The notes under the pieces were generated by a model that did no database searches, had not been told where the DNA came from, and saw only the letters and a program-made list of their open reading frames with translations. Positions 30,239 through 39,400 of a DNA stretch of 64,000 nucleotides are shown here, one piece after another (position 1 is the stretch's first letter; the number at the start of each line of letters is the position of its first letter). The DNA lies in NCBI GenBank assembly GCA_028710895.1, contig JAQTTH010000009.1:124001-188000 (forward strand), given 5' to 3'. A program made the position numbers and the translations under genes. Source of the DNA: Paludibacter sp. (GTDB taxonomy: Bacteria > Bacteroidota > Bacteroidia > Bacteroidales > Paludibacteraceae).

Positions 30239-30383
30239 TGTGCTGTTATATATATTTAAAATCAACACGACAAAAATACTGTGTGCGCACATCAAATGGT
30301 TGGAAATTCTGATTTCGTTGTGGGAAAAATAGGTAATGTGCTTTAGAACATATTTTTCTGTGAAAATTGATTATAACGATAAG

Positions 30384-30421
30384 AAAAAAAGCCGATTCAA
30401 CTAAATGGTTGAATCGGCTTT
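30384..30421 (-). terminator. Terminator after the beta-helix protein gene
   Basis: AAAGCCGATTCAAC and GTTGAATCGGCTTT form a perfect stem. On the minus strand it is followed by TTTTTCTTATCG. It ends the transcript that begins with the PL1 gene. Confidence 0.88.
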
Positions 30422-30444
30422 GATTAAAATAATACTATTTCACT

Positions 30445-33400
30445 TTAAATTTTTTGAAACCAGTAAGCTCCAAATTTATCTTTATCTATAAGTAAATCAA
30501 AGCTTTTACCTCCATTAATCAACTTATTCACAAGTTCAACGACACCTGTTTTAGGGTTTATATATTTCAACATAAACTTACCGGCTTCCAAAGGAACAGT
30601 AATTTTAGGTTCCGACTGGGAATAAATAATAATTCCTGTACCAATTTTTCCCAACGCCTTGTATTTATCAGAATTTACCTTCATAACATCCATCTGCGAT
30701 GCAGCTTTCAGAAAGTCCTGATCTCTAACGGGTAACACTGGCAATGAACCACCGGCCATAAGCACTGCCCAGGCCATATCAGGATAATTCAGGCTATAAG
30801 TGTAATAGGTAACCGCTTTATCCGGATATTTTGTACGATATTCGTTCACGGCCTTGTAAGCGCTTTCAAAATTCACCGCACCAACCTTCATCAACCGGGC
30901 ATGTTGACGTGGTGCCAGATTTAACCCACCTTGCGGAGCGTAAACAGTTCCATCGCTTTTATAATGCCAATAGCGAATATCGATAACATCAACCAAAGCG
31001 GCACGTTTCGGGTCAGCCAAAATGGAATCCTGCACATCTTTAGTACAACTAAGCGCAACAGTTGCATTTCTACCGGTTTCCTTTTGCCACTCATCAATAA
31101 CATCCAACCAAAACTGCACAAAATGAAGTGGTCCGGTATATTCAAAACTAATAAGTTGAACAACATTTGTATTGTCTGCAAAATTATTCAAACACTGGCG
31201 AATATAGGTTCGGTAATACTGGCGACGAACAGGATTTGTCACATCGTAGAACATTTCGGCACGGAAAATACGTTTATCGCCTGTAAAATTCACGGGTTCA
31301 GGGAAACCAAGATCGTTGATATTATTTGCCGAACGCCACGGACTATCTACCCAGTGAGCACCGGCCTCAATAATATTATGCTGGAAAAAGTTTTCGTGGA
31401 AAAGCATCAAACCATTCCGCTGACCTTTATCGGCAAACTCTTTCAGACGCGACCAATACCAGGCATTGGGACGATTCAGATCATATTTCGACAAACCATC
31501 CCATGCCACACCTTCGCCGCTGCGGGCAAACGGTTGTTCGTAGCCCGGTCCCCACACATCGCCATCACGACGGCGAATACGTTCATGATCATCACGACGA
31601 CGATCGGTCCATAAAGCATAATTATGATCCAAAACCGCAACGCCATTCGATTTCATATAGTTAACCACAGAATCAATCCTATCGGTCAGCCCAAAACCTT
31701 CGCGCCCCGAAACAAAACGTGTTACATGAGGCTTGGTCAGATAAGAGGCTATATAATTCGGCTTCAGTTTACCATTCCACCATTGAACATCAATTTTTCC
31801 ACCAGCAATCAAAGCTCCATCGCACACCAAACGGCCATTTTGAATGGCAACAGTTGGCATATAAGCTCTAATTTTCATCGGTTTATTTTTCAACTCATTA
31901 GTTGTCATCAACTTTGTGTGATCAACCGATGGTGCGAAAACAGCTTTTTCAATCCACATTTCGTTAGTCAGCAAAGGCTCGTATGCTTCTTTCATCATTC
32001 GTTGCGCATCAACTACCGGAGGACTACTCGATGCATCTGTATTTTTTGGCAACACGCGTCCACGAGCCGACACATCCTGATTCAGGCGGGCTGCCAGCTG
32101 TGCATAATAAATGCTGCGTGGTTGAACGTGATTATTTGATTCGGCCCACTCACCATCTCCCGAAAATTGAGCCCAACAGCCGTAAGCACGGTTTTTGGCA
32201 TCAGCCGAAGGTGAATAACATTCGATTTCGGCTGCCGAACATTGCCAGAAAAGGCTGTTAGCCGTATTCCAACCAGCACCGTTTTTACTTTGACCCAGAT
32301 TTTTGAAAGTCAGGTTATGACCGTCGATATTTACAACATCAAACAGCAGTCCGCAAGCCCAAGCATCAATAGAACCACTAAATCCGAACGCATTTTTAGC
32401 CTCGCATTGTACAAAAGCATTTGGACCCGGAGCACAATAGCCGACCGCAAAGTTGTTTATACCGTTTTCGGAATAGCAACGTTGGAACAGGTTTTGCTGA
32501 CCCATGGAATAGAAAGTTATCCTGCGAAAACCACCAATTTCGGAAACCGGATCTTTGGAAATACAATCTTCGACCGTAATTTGCGATGCCGTTGGTTGCA
32601 AAAAAACAGCACTACCTGCAAAATGGGAAAAATTGATTTGACGAACCCAGCAATTTTCAGCATTTTCAACCGATATACCTGTCCAGCAATGATCTTCGTC
32701 TTTTGGGTATTTAGTATTATAATCAGAAATCAGGGTCAAATTTTCAATTCCCGATTCGGAAATGCGCCCAGACCAATCATATTTGCGTACATAAGCTCCA
32801 CCAAACTGAGCATCAATAGCAGCAGTAAGCGGTGCGTTCAGGGTAATTTTATTTCCTGCAATCGAAACAATTGTTCGATCCCAGGTCACATCAATATCGC
32901 CTTTTTTCCAGCCCAGGGCGCTAATGCCACCACCATAAATATCACAACCAACAGATTTTATCCATTCGGAAGTAGAGGGGCGAACGATATTTATCCTATC
33001 ACCCACTTTCAAACTCGCAACTGAGCTCAGTTCCATTGTTTTTTCATTAACCGGAACATAAGCTGAAGTGACTTTAATGGAATCTTTCGAAACTTTATTG
33101 TTGATACCCTCGATATGAACAACTGCCGAACGATCGAATCCGTGTTTCAAAAGAACGGTTTCGTGCTTATCGGAACCACGCAAAACAACTCCGGAAACCT
33201 GAATCCACAGATTTTTTTCGAGGTTGTATGTACCTTTACCCAACAAAACCGCCCCACGAAAACCTTTTGCATCGGGTTTCAGTCCCGACACGTAATTAAT
33301 GGCACGCTGAATGATTTCTGATGCATCACCGTCTTGTTTTGGAACAAAAATGGCGTTGTTTACATTCGGAATGTCCTGCTCAGAGCTTTTGTATCCGCAA

Positions 33401-33555
33401 TATGAGAAGTCGAGAATGCTATTACCTTTTGCGTCTTTGGTGTAGGTAATCTTATTATTTTTCACCTGCAAGCCAAAATCCTGAGCCGTTGCAGATTGAA
33501 ATAAACTGACAGTTATTACGCATAAGAGTGCAATTGAGTTTTTAGAATATTTCAT
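30445..33555 (-). CDS. Secreted right-handed beta-helix protein with C-terminal barrel-like domain
   Basis: A 1036-residue protein with a signal peptide (1-24, ending ATAQ). Residues ~60-480 form a pectate-lyase-superfamily right-handed beta-helix: ASEIIQRAINYVSG, GAVLLGKGTYNLEKNLWI, VVLRGSDKHETVLLK, then many rung-like repeats. Residues ~560-960 look like a TIM-barrel-like glycosidase domain, with DRIDSVVNYMKSNGVAVLDH, GLMLFHENFFQHNII and VQLISFEYTGPLHF, possibly the DUF6298 family from memory. A C-terminal beta domain completes it. No characterised family member comes to mind, so substrate and mechanism are open; position next to PL1 suggests pectin. It follows PL1 by 28 bases in one transcript and ends at a strong terminator. 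Confidence 0.7.
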   Translation of the reverse strand: MKYSKNSIALLCVITVSLFQSATAQDFGLQVKNNKITYTKDAKGNSILDFSYCGYKSSEQDIPNVNNAIFVPKQDGDASEIIQRAINYVSGLKPDAKGFRGAVLLGKGTYNLEKNLWIQVSGVVLRGSDKHETVLLKHGFDRSAVVHIEGINNKVSKDSIKVTSAYVPVNEKTMELSSVASLKVGDRINIVRPSTSEWIKSVGCDIYGGGISALGWKKGDIDVTWDRTIVSIAGNKITLNAPLTAAIDAQFGGAYVRKYDWSGRISESGIENLTLISDYNTKYPKDEDHCWTGISVENAENCWVRQINFSHFAGSAVFLQPTASQITVEDCISKDPVSEIGGFRRITFYSMGQQNLFQRCYSENGINNFAVGYCAPGPNAFVQCEAKNAFGFSGSIDAWACGLLFDVVNIDGHNLTFKNLGQSKNGAGWNTANSLFWQCSAAEIECYSPSADAKNRAYGCWAQFSGDGEWAESNNHVQPRSIYYAQLAARLNQDVSARGRVLPKNTDASSSPPVVDAQRMMKEAYEPLLTNEMWIEKAVFAPSVDHTKLMTTNELKNKPMKIRAYMPTVAIQNGRLVCDGALIAGGKIDVQWWNGKLKPNYIASYLTKPHVTRFVSGREGFGLTDRIDSVVNYMKSNGVAVLDHNYALWTDRRRDDHERIRRRDGDVWGPGYEQPFARSGEGVAWDGLSKYDLNRPNAWYWSRLKEFADKGQRNGLMLFHENFFQHNIIEAGAHWVDSPWRSANNINDLGFPEPVNFTGDKRIFRAEMFYDVTNPVRRQYYRTYIRQCLNNFADNTNVVQLISFEYTGPLHFVQFWLDVIDEWQKETGRNATVALSCTKDVQDSILADPKRAALVDVIDIRYWHYKSDGTVYAPQGGLNLAPRQHARLMKVGAVNFESAYKAVNEYRTKYPDKAVTYYTYSLNYPDMAWAVLMAGGSLPVLPVRDQDFLKAASQMDVMKVNSDKYKALGKIGTGIIIYSQSEPKITVPLEAGKFMLKYINPKTGVVELVNKLINGGKSFDLLIDKDKFGAYWFQKI

Positions 33556-33583
33556 TTCTATATGATTTTAAATTTGACTGATT

Positions 33584-35263
33584 TTAAATCAAACTCTTAC
33601 GACCCGCAAGCGTATCGTGGTTGTTTTTTGGGTTTTTCCAGTCAACTTTCTTTTTGGTATCAATTCCGTTGATATATTTTTCGATATTGGTATAACCATC
33701 GCCGTTACAATCTTTTACAGCATCGGTTGGATCTTTTGGGTTCAAACCATTGGCTTTTTCCCAGGCATCAGGCATTCCATCCTTATCTGTATCAAGCATA
33801 GGTTTACCTTTATACGTGGGAAGTCCACCAACCTGACGGATATCGGTAATAATTCCTTTTTTATATGAATCGGCCGGCAAACGTCGTTTCACGTATTTGG
33901 GAATAAACAACGGAGCATCTTCCACATAAATCGCCTTTCCGGTCACAACAGTTTTTACCACGCGGGTATCAACAGCATCACGTTTCGGAAAATTAGCTCC
34001 GGCATTTTCAAGCACATAGTTATACGTTTTTTCAGTGCTCATGATATTTGCAGCGTCCATTGGCATATCGAATGCCTTATCGGAACGAATATCTTTGACA
34101 TAATCGGCCAGTTTAAATTCTTCGGCCAATTGCACACCACCATCCCAGTTATCTTTAGTCACTTTCTCGTTGCCTTCTACAATATTTCCATTCACATAGG
34201 CTTTACCAAACTGAGTTGGATGAGTTTTATCACGACCTGCTTCTGGTTTCAACAGGCGATACGAAATTGGTTGTCCGAGTGGAGTTATTGGTCCGGGTTT
34301 AAAATAATTGTTGATGATGTTGAAGAAACTGCGGTGATCGCCACCATCCACTGAGCGATTCCACCAGTTATAGACAACATTGTTCACAAAATTGAAGCCA
34401 CCATCCATACCCACTGAGCAATTGCGACTGATATTCGACGCCCATAAATTGCGTGTAAACAAACTGTTGTGTCCACCAATAGTTGAGCCAAAAGCATGGT
34501 TATAACTATCCATAGCTTCCGAAAAGATTGAATTTTGAATTGTTACATTCACAGTTGGAAGTTTTTCTCCTTTACCGGTTGAGTCGCGTTGGTACACATG
34601 GCGATAAATAGACATATTCTCGTCCAACCCCCAACTGGCCGAAACGTGATCAATCATAATATTACCAACGGCATTTCCACCAACAGCGTCGTCGCGAAAA
34701 GCAACATCCTGCACACCACGACGAAAACGAATGTGACGCAATATAACATCATGCGTATCAATAAGGAATGATGAACCGGTAACACAAATACCGTCTCCCG
34801 GAGCGGTTTGTCCTGCAATGGTAATATACGGAGCGCGAACATGAATAGGAGTTGAAAGGCGAATGACACCGGAAACATTGAAAACAATAATACGGGCACC
34901 GCCCTTTTCACAAGCTTCACGAAGTGTTCCGGGACCTTCGCTGGCTAACGAAGTTACCACAATAACTTTTCCACCACGTCCACCTGGAGTAAATGCGCCG
35001 CCACCATCGGCACCCGGGAAAGCGGGTATCTCTGCTTTCAACAAATCTTCAGGCTTCGATGCCCAGGGCTTGTAAGGACGACCTGCTTTTTCTTCTTGTT
35101 GAACGATTGGAAAGGCCTTTTCCCAGGCCAAATCCGACTTACGATTAATTTCTGCTTCCTGGCGTGCTGCCCGTTGTTTTACAGAATCCGGAATAATGGG
35201 ATATTGAGCTGAAAGTGCTAATGTGCAAACACTTAATGCCAATACTGATACTACTTTCTTCAT
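33584..35263 (-). CDS. PL1-family pectate lyase with calcium-binding tail
   Basis: A 559-residue secreted protein with a signal peptide (1-19). The parallel beta-helix starts at IPAFPGADGGGAFTPGGRGG and runs through GARIIVFNVSGVIRLSTPIH, ITIAGQTAPGDGICV, DVILRHIRFRRG and IMIDHVSASWGLDENMS. These are the typical PL1 rungs, with the D/H-rich calcium site. The C-terminal ~90 residues include DTDKDGMPDAWEKANGLNP and DCNGDGYTNIEKYING, a thrombospondin-3/EF-like calcium-binding motif often attached to secreted lyases. PL1 enzymes cut polygalacturonate by beta-elimination and leave unsaturated ends, the substrate type of GH105 at 17033. It is first in a two-gene unit with the beta-helix protein. Confidence 0.87.
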   Translation of the reverse strand: MKKVVSVLALSVCTLALSAQYPIIPDSVKQRAARQEAEINRKSDLAWEKAFPIVQQEEKAGRPYKPWASKPEDLLKAEIPAFPGADGGGAFTPGGRGGKVIVVTSLASEGPGTLREACEKGGARIIVFNVSGVIRLSTPIHVRAPYITIAGQTAPGDGICVTGSSFLIDTHDVILRHIRFRRGVQDVAFRDDAVGGNAVGNIMIDHVSASWGLDENMSIYRHVYQRDSTGKGEKLPTVNVTIQNSIFSEAMDSYNHAFGSTIGGHNSLFTRNLWASNISRNCSVGMDGGFNFVNNVVYNWWNRSVDGGDHRSFFNIINNYFKPGPITPLGQPISYRLLKPEAGRDKTHPTQFGKAYVNGNIVEGNEKVTKDNWDGGVQLAEEFKLADYVKDIRSDKAFDMPMDAANIMSTEKTYNYVLENAGANFPKRDAVDTRVVKTVVTGKAIYVEDAPLFIPKYVKRRLPADSYKKGIITDIRQVGGLPTYKGKPMLDTDKDGMPDAWEKANGLNPKDPTDAVKDCNGDGYTNIEKYINGIDTKKKVDWKNPKNNHDTLAGRKSLI

Positions 35264-35346
35264 TCGATTTTTTGTTATTTACATTATGACTATAAAACGA
35301 ATTGGAAACCCTTTTGTAATCAGTAAAATCACGTTTTCATCTTAGT

Positions 35347-35371
35347 GAATTAATTGCAATGCAATTAATTC
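35347..35371. repeat. Perfect palindrome after the unknown secreted protein gene
   Basis: GAATTAATTGC (35347-35357) and GCAATTAATTC (35361-35371) are exact inverted arms around AAT, seven bases after the stop codon of the 35378 gene. No T-run follows, so it is not a standard terminator. It may be a regulator site for the PL1 operon or a processing hairpin. Confidence 0.6.
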
Positions 35372-35377
35372 ATATAT

Positions 35378-36442
35378 TCAAATCGCATCCATGGACTCAT
35401 CAAACTCTTCTTCACCAAAAGGCACTTCTTTCAACTTAACAAACTCACCGTTTTTATAATTAACAATACATCTGAAATAAGAGGAACTCGTAAACCCTGA
35501 AGAAATGGCACCACCAACAAAACCAAACATATACATTCCCGGAATAGATCCAACCAGAGATGGCGCATACATTTTTCCAAGAAATGTCAATTCTCCCTTC
35601 ATTCGTTTTAGCTCATAAAATCCAAATTCGGTGGCAATGTATGGAATTCCGTCAGAAACAACTGCATACACAGATTTTGGTTGAATTTTCTGTAACTCTC
35701 CTTTGGAGTCAGTTATTTTCACCCAATTAATCTTATCATTTTTTTTATTTAGAACACATTCTCTGTCGGGGATTTGATTACTAAAAGATTTATATGTATA
35801 ATATAATCCATTGGCGAATTTTGTGTTTCTATAAAGATTAAGCTTTTGTTTTGCAATACTGTCAGCAAAAATAATCTCAGACAATGTAAGTGGTTCATTT
35901 ATTTTCCCTTTATTCAATAAGTTTCGAGCTAGAAAATTAGTAACAATCGAGTCACCTAAAAATATCATACGTTTTGTAACATCTAATTCTTGTATCCGAA
36001 TCAACGTATCTATTGATTGTAGGAAATAATAGTTTGAATCTAATTTGCTATATAAAGTTGCTGTAAATGAACAAAAACCTTCTTCGGTGTATGCGGCAGT
36101 ACGTTCAGCTAAAATTAATTTTCTGAGGCAAAGAATCATTTGCCCACTTGTTGAAGTTGAATCTATTGATTCCATAATAATCCTCGAAAGTTGATCAGAC
36201 AAGCATGGATTCGGCGTAATCGTAAGCCTTTTATTCAAAAGTCCAAATTGGCCAGTACCCATTCTTATTGAATCCTTTCTCAAATCAATTACTTTAATTT
36301 TATCATAATGACTCTTCGCATGTTTATGTGTTGGGGACTTAAAAATAAAGTTCCTGAATTGTTCTGGATATTGATGGTACTGCTGCGAATACGAAATTGC
36401 AGGAAAAATAAAGATAAAAGACAGGAAAAATTTAATTCTCAT
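35378..36442 (-). CDS. Secreted protein of unknown function next to the HTCS gene
   Basis: A 354-residue protein with a signal peptide (1-20, ending SYSQ). No known domain is recognised. The middle (~100-210) is probably helical, with SRIIMESIDSTS and ILCLRKLILAERTA. The C-terminal half is beta-rich, with SVYAVVSDGIPYIATEFGFY and a glycine-rich segment IPGMYMFGFVGGAISSG. The gene is AT-rich compared with the enzymes around it. It lies 35 bases after the HTCS stop codon and may be cotranscribed with it. It could be a periplasmic accessory of sensing, but nothing in the sequence proves this. Confidence 0.6.
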   Translation of the reverse strand: MRIKFFLSFIFIFPAISYSQQYHQYPEQFRNFIFKSPTHKHAKSHYDKIKVIDLRKDSIRMGTGQFGLLNKRLTITPNPCLSDQLSRIIMESIDSTSTSGQMILCLRKLILAERTAAYTEEGFCSFTATLYSKLDSNYYFLQSIDTLIRIQELDVTKRMIFLGDSIVTNFLARNLLNKGKINEPLTLSEIIFADSIAKQKLNLYRNTKFANGLYYTYKSFSNQIPDRECVLNKKNDKINWVKITDSKGELQKIQPKSVYAVVSDGIPYIATEFGFYELKRMKGELTFLGKMYAPSLVGSIPGMYMFGFVGGAISSGFTSSSYFRCIVNYKNGEFVKLKEVPFGEEEFDESMDAI

Positions 36443-36477
36443 ATATTTGTTTTTATTGCAAAAAAATGAAATTTATT

Positions 36478-39400
36478 TCACTTTTTCCGGTATTTGCTCA
36501 TATACTCGGTTGGCGTTTGTCCGTATTTTTTGCGAAAGCATTTTCCATAGTAACCGGACTCTTTAAATCCTACAGCAAAAGCGACTTCGGAAACAGTCAT
36601 ATCAGTATTTTTAAGCAGTTCAATCGACTTTGTCAGGCGAACTTCCTTGATGGTATCGACAGGTGCTAAACCGGTCAAACTCTTCAGTTTTTTGAAGAAA
36701 GCTGAACGGCTGATGCCAATATTATCGGCAATAGAATCAATGTTGAAATCGCTGTTATCAATATTTTCTTCGATTACCTGATGAATTTTTTCGAGAAATT
36801 GTAAATCCTTTTTCTGCAAATAGTTTTCGTAAGTATCTTCTGTTTGAGGTACTTCATGCGACTCTTGTTTCCAAATTTTATCACGGAAAACCTTTCGGTC
36901 GCTGAGCAACTGTTCTATCCTTGCAATCAGATATTCTTTGTTGAAAGGCTTTGTGATATAGGCATTTGCGCCCATACTAATGGCCTTGATTTTTGCTTCA
37001 TCATCGTTTTTGGCCGTGAGTATAATCACCGGAATATGACTTATCTGGAAATCGTTACGCATTTGCTGCAACATTTCGGTTCCTGTCATTTCCGGCATCA
37101 TTTGGTCGGTCACGACAATGTCGGGATGATAGAGTTTTACCTTCTTCAAACCTTCCACACCATCACCAGCAGTATAAACCTTGTATTTGTCGTCGAGTTG
37201 CAAGCGCAACAAATTGCATAAATCCTTGTTATCCTCAACCACCAGAACGGTTGGCAAAGTTGTTTTCTTTTCATCTTCTTCGAGCTCTTCTGCTTCAGTC
37301 GATTCTGCATCCTCTACTACATAGCCTTCCAGTTCGGTTACTGTATCGCCCACATAGAAATTGACTTCCGTTGGATTGAAATGGTCCTTATTTAATAGCA
37401 ATTCAACCACAAAAACAGAGCCCTGTGTTGGTTTGCTTTCCACATCGATAGTACCATGATGCAGGTTGACAATCTCTTTCGAAAGTGCCAAACCGATACC
37501 TGTTCCCGGATATTGTGCGCTTTTTGCATTCTCGCCCTGGAAGAAACGTTCGAAGACTTCAGACACTTTATTTTGAGGGATACCCACTCCGGTATCTTCC
37601 ACACGAATAAAACAATGTTCACCATCTTCACTCAAACTGGTAGTCACAAAAATACTTCCTCCGGGTTGAGTGAATTTAAATGCATTCGAAAGCAGATTTC
37701 GAATCACAATTTCCAGTTTTTCCTTGTCGGCCCAAACCAGAATTTCCTCATCCGAAAGGTGGAAGGTGAAACTGATTTCGTTTTCTTCGGACAGCACGCT
37801 GAATTCTTTATGGAACGAATCAATCAAGGAGTTCAAATCCAGTTGCGACACATGCAGAATCATTTTGCCATTCTGAATTTTGCGGAAATCCAGAATTTGA
37901 TTCACCAATTGAAGCATTTGGTTAGCATTTTTCTCAATCATCGATACATATTGACCACCCTTTTCTGTCAACTGTTGATGTTGCTTCAACTCCTGAATTG
38001 GTCCCATGATAAGTGTCAACGGCGTTCTCAACTCATGCGAAATATTGGTGAAAAATTTAATTTTCAATTCCGAAACGCGTTGTTCAACATACATCTCGTT
38101 GCGCATTTTCATATAGAAAAGTACTCCACGAATAGTCAAATAGATTAATGCCAATATTAAAATAGCATAAAAGGTTTTTGCCCACCACGTCAACCACCAT
38201 GGTGGCAAAACAATGATTTCCAAGACTTTTTCCGATTTAAGCGACGCGTTTGCTTCGTCGATTGTCTGTACTCGGAAGGTATATTTTCCGGGAGGTACGT
38301 TTGGATATGACGCAATGCGGTTTTTGGCATTAAAGTGCCATTCATCCTCGAAACCTTCGAGAATATATTTGTACGAAACACGGTTTTGGTTATAATAATT
38401 CAAAGCAGCAAACTCAATTACGAATGTCGATTGGTTGTGTTTGAGTGTTATGGAGTTGGCATAACGGATTGATTCTTTCAGAATCGGGTCGTCGGTAAAA
38501 CTCCGTAGATTACGATTTGAAACCAGGAAATCAACAATAAACGTCTTATAATCACAGTTATACGTTTCTATTTTTTGAGGATTGAAGGACAAGATTCCTT
38601 TACGGTTACCAAACCACAAATCGCCCGAATGCAACTTCAAGGCACTTTCTTCCTCCATCTGAACATTGAGGAAACCATCGTATCGGTCGAAATTACGGAA
38701 GCTCTCTTTTTGTTTATCGAAACGCGACAAAGCATTCTCTGTTGCCAGCCACAGCGCATTATCATTATCTTCGACGATTGACAAAATAACATCACTGTTG
38801 AGTCCTTCTTTTAAGCTATACGACTTAAAAACAGGCCGTTTTGCATCTTTATCGTATTTTACCAGTTTGTTCAGACCACCACCAAAGACACTTATCCAGA
38901 TTTGTGACGACGCATCTTTGTAAAGCACATAAATATCATTGTCTGACACATTCGAACCCACCATTTCGCTGCGATAAATCTCAAAATCAATCTCATTCGG
39001 GTTCTTGAAATGACTATTAAACGACATCAAACCATCACTCGTGCCTACCCAAATACGCCCGTCTTTATCTTCAGTCATGTTACGGACTTCCATATACAGT
39101 CCGTATTTCGGATATTTCTCGAAACTATTGAATTTATTTTTAAAAGATACCTGACCATTCCGCTCTGTCAATAAATTTAAACCACCACCAAACAAAGCCA
39201 CCCAAATGCGATGCTGTGTATCTTCGTAAGTATAATAAACATCGTCGCCACTAATGGCAGATGAATTACGTTCGTCACTCATGAAACGGGTAAAAGTATA
39301 ACCAAATGGAGAACCGGAATTTACGACAGCACGTACCAATCCGTTACCTTTGGTCGAGAACCATAGGTTTCCACGGCTATCCTCCATAATATGATAAACA

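Noticed and set aside
29660-30295. Longer sigma factor start at 30295
   Set aside because: The extra 19 residues are hydrophobic and foreign to the family. MEQNYLKKS at 30238 is a normal start.
30931-31614. Long open frames opposite the beta-helix, HTCS and GH2 genes
   Set aside because: They are complements of well-supported genes, with no domain, start context or codon pattern of their own.
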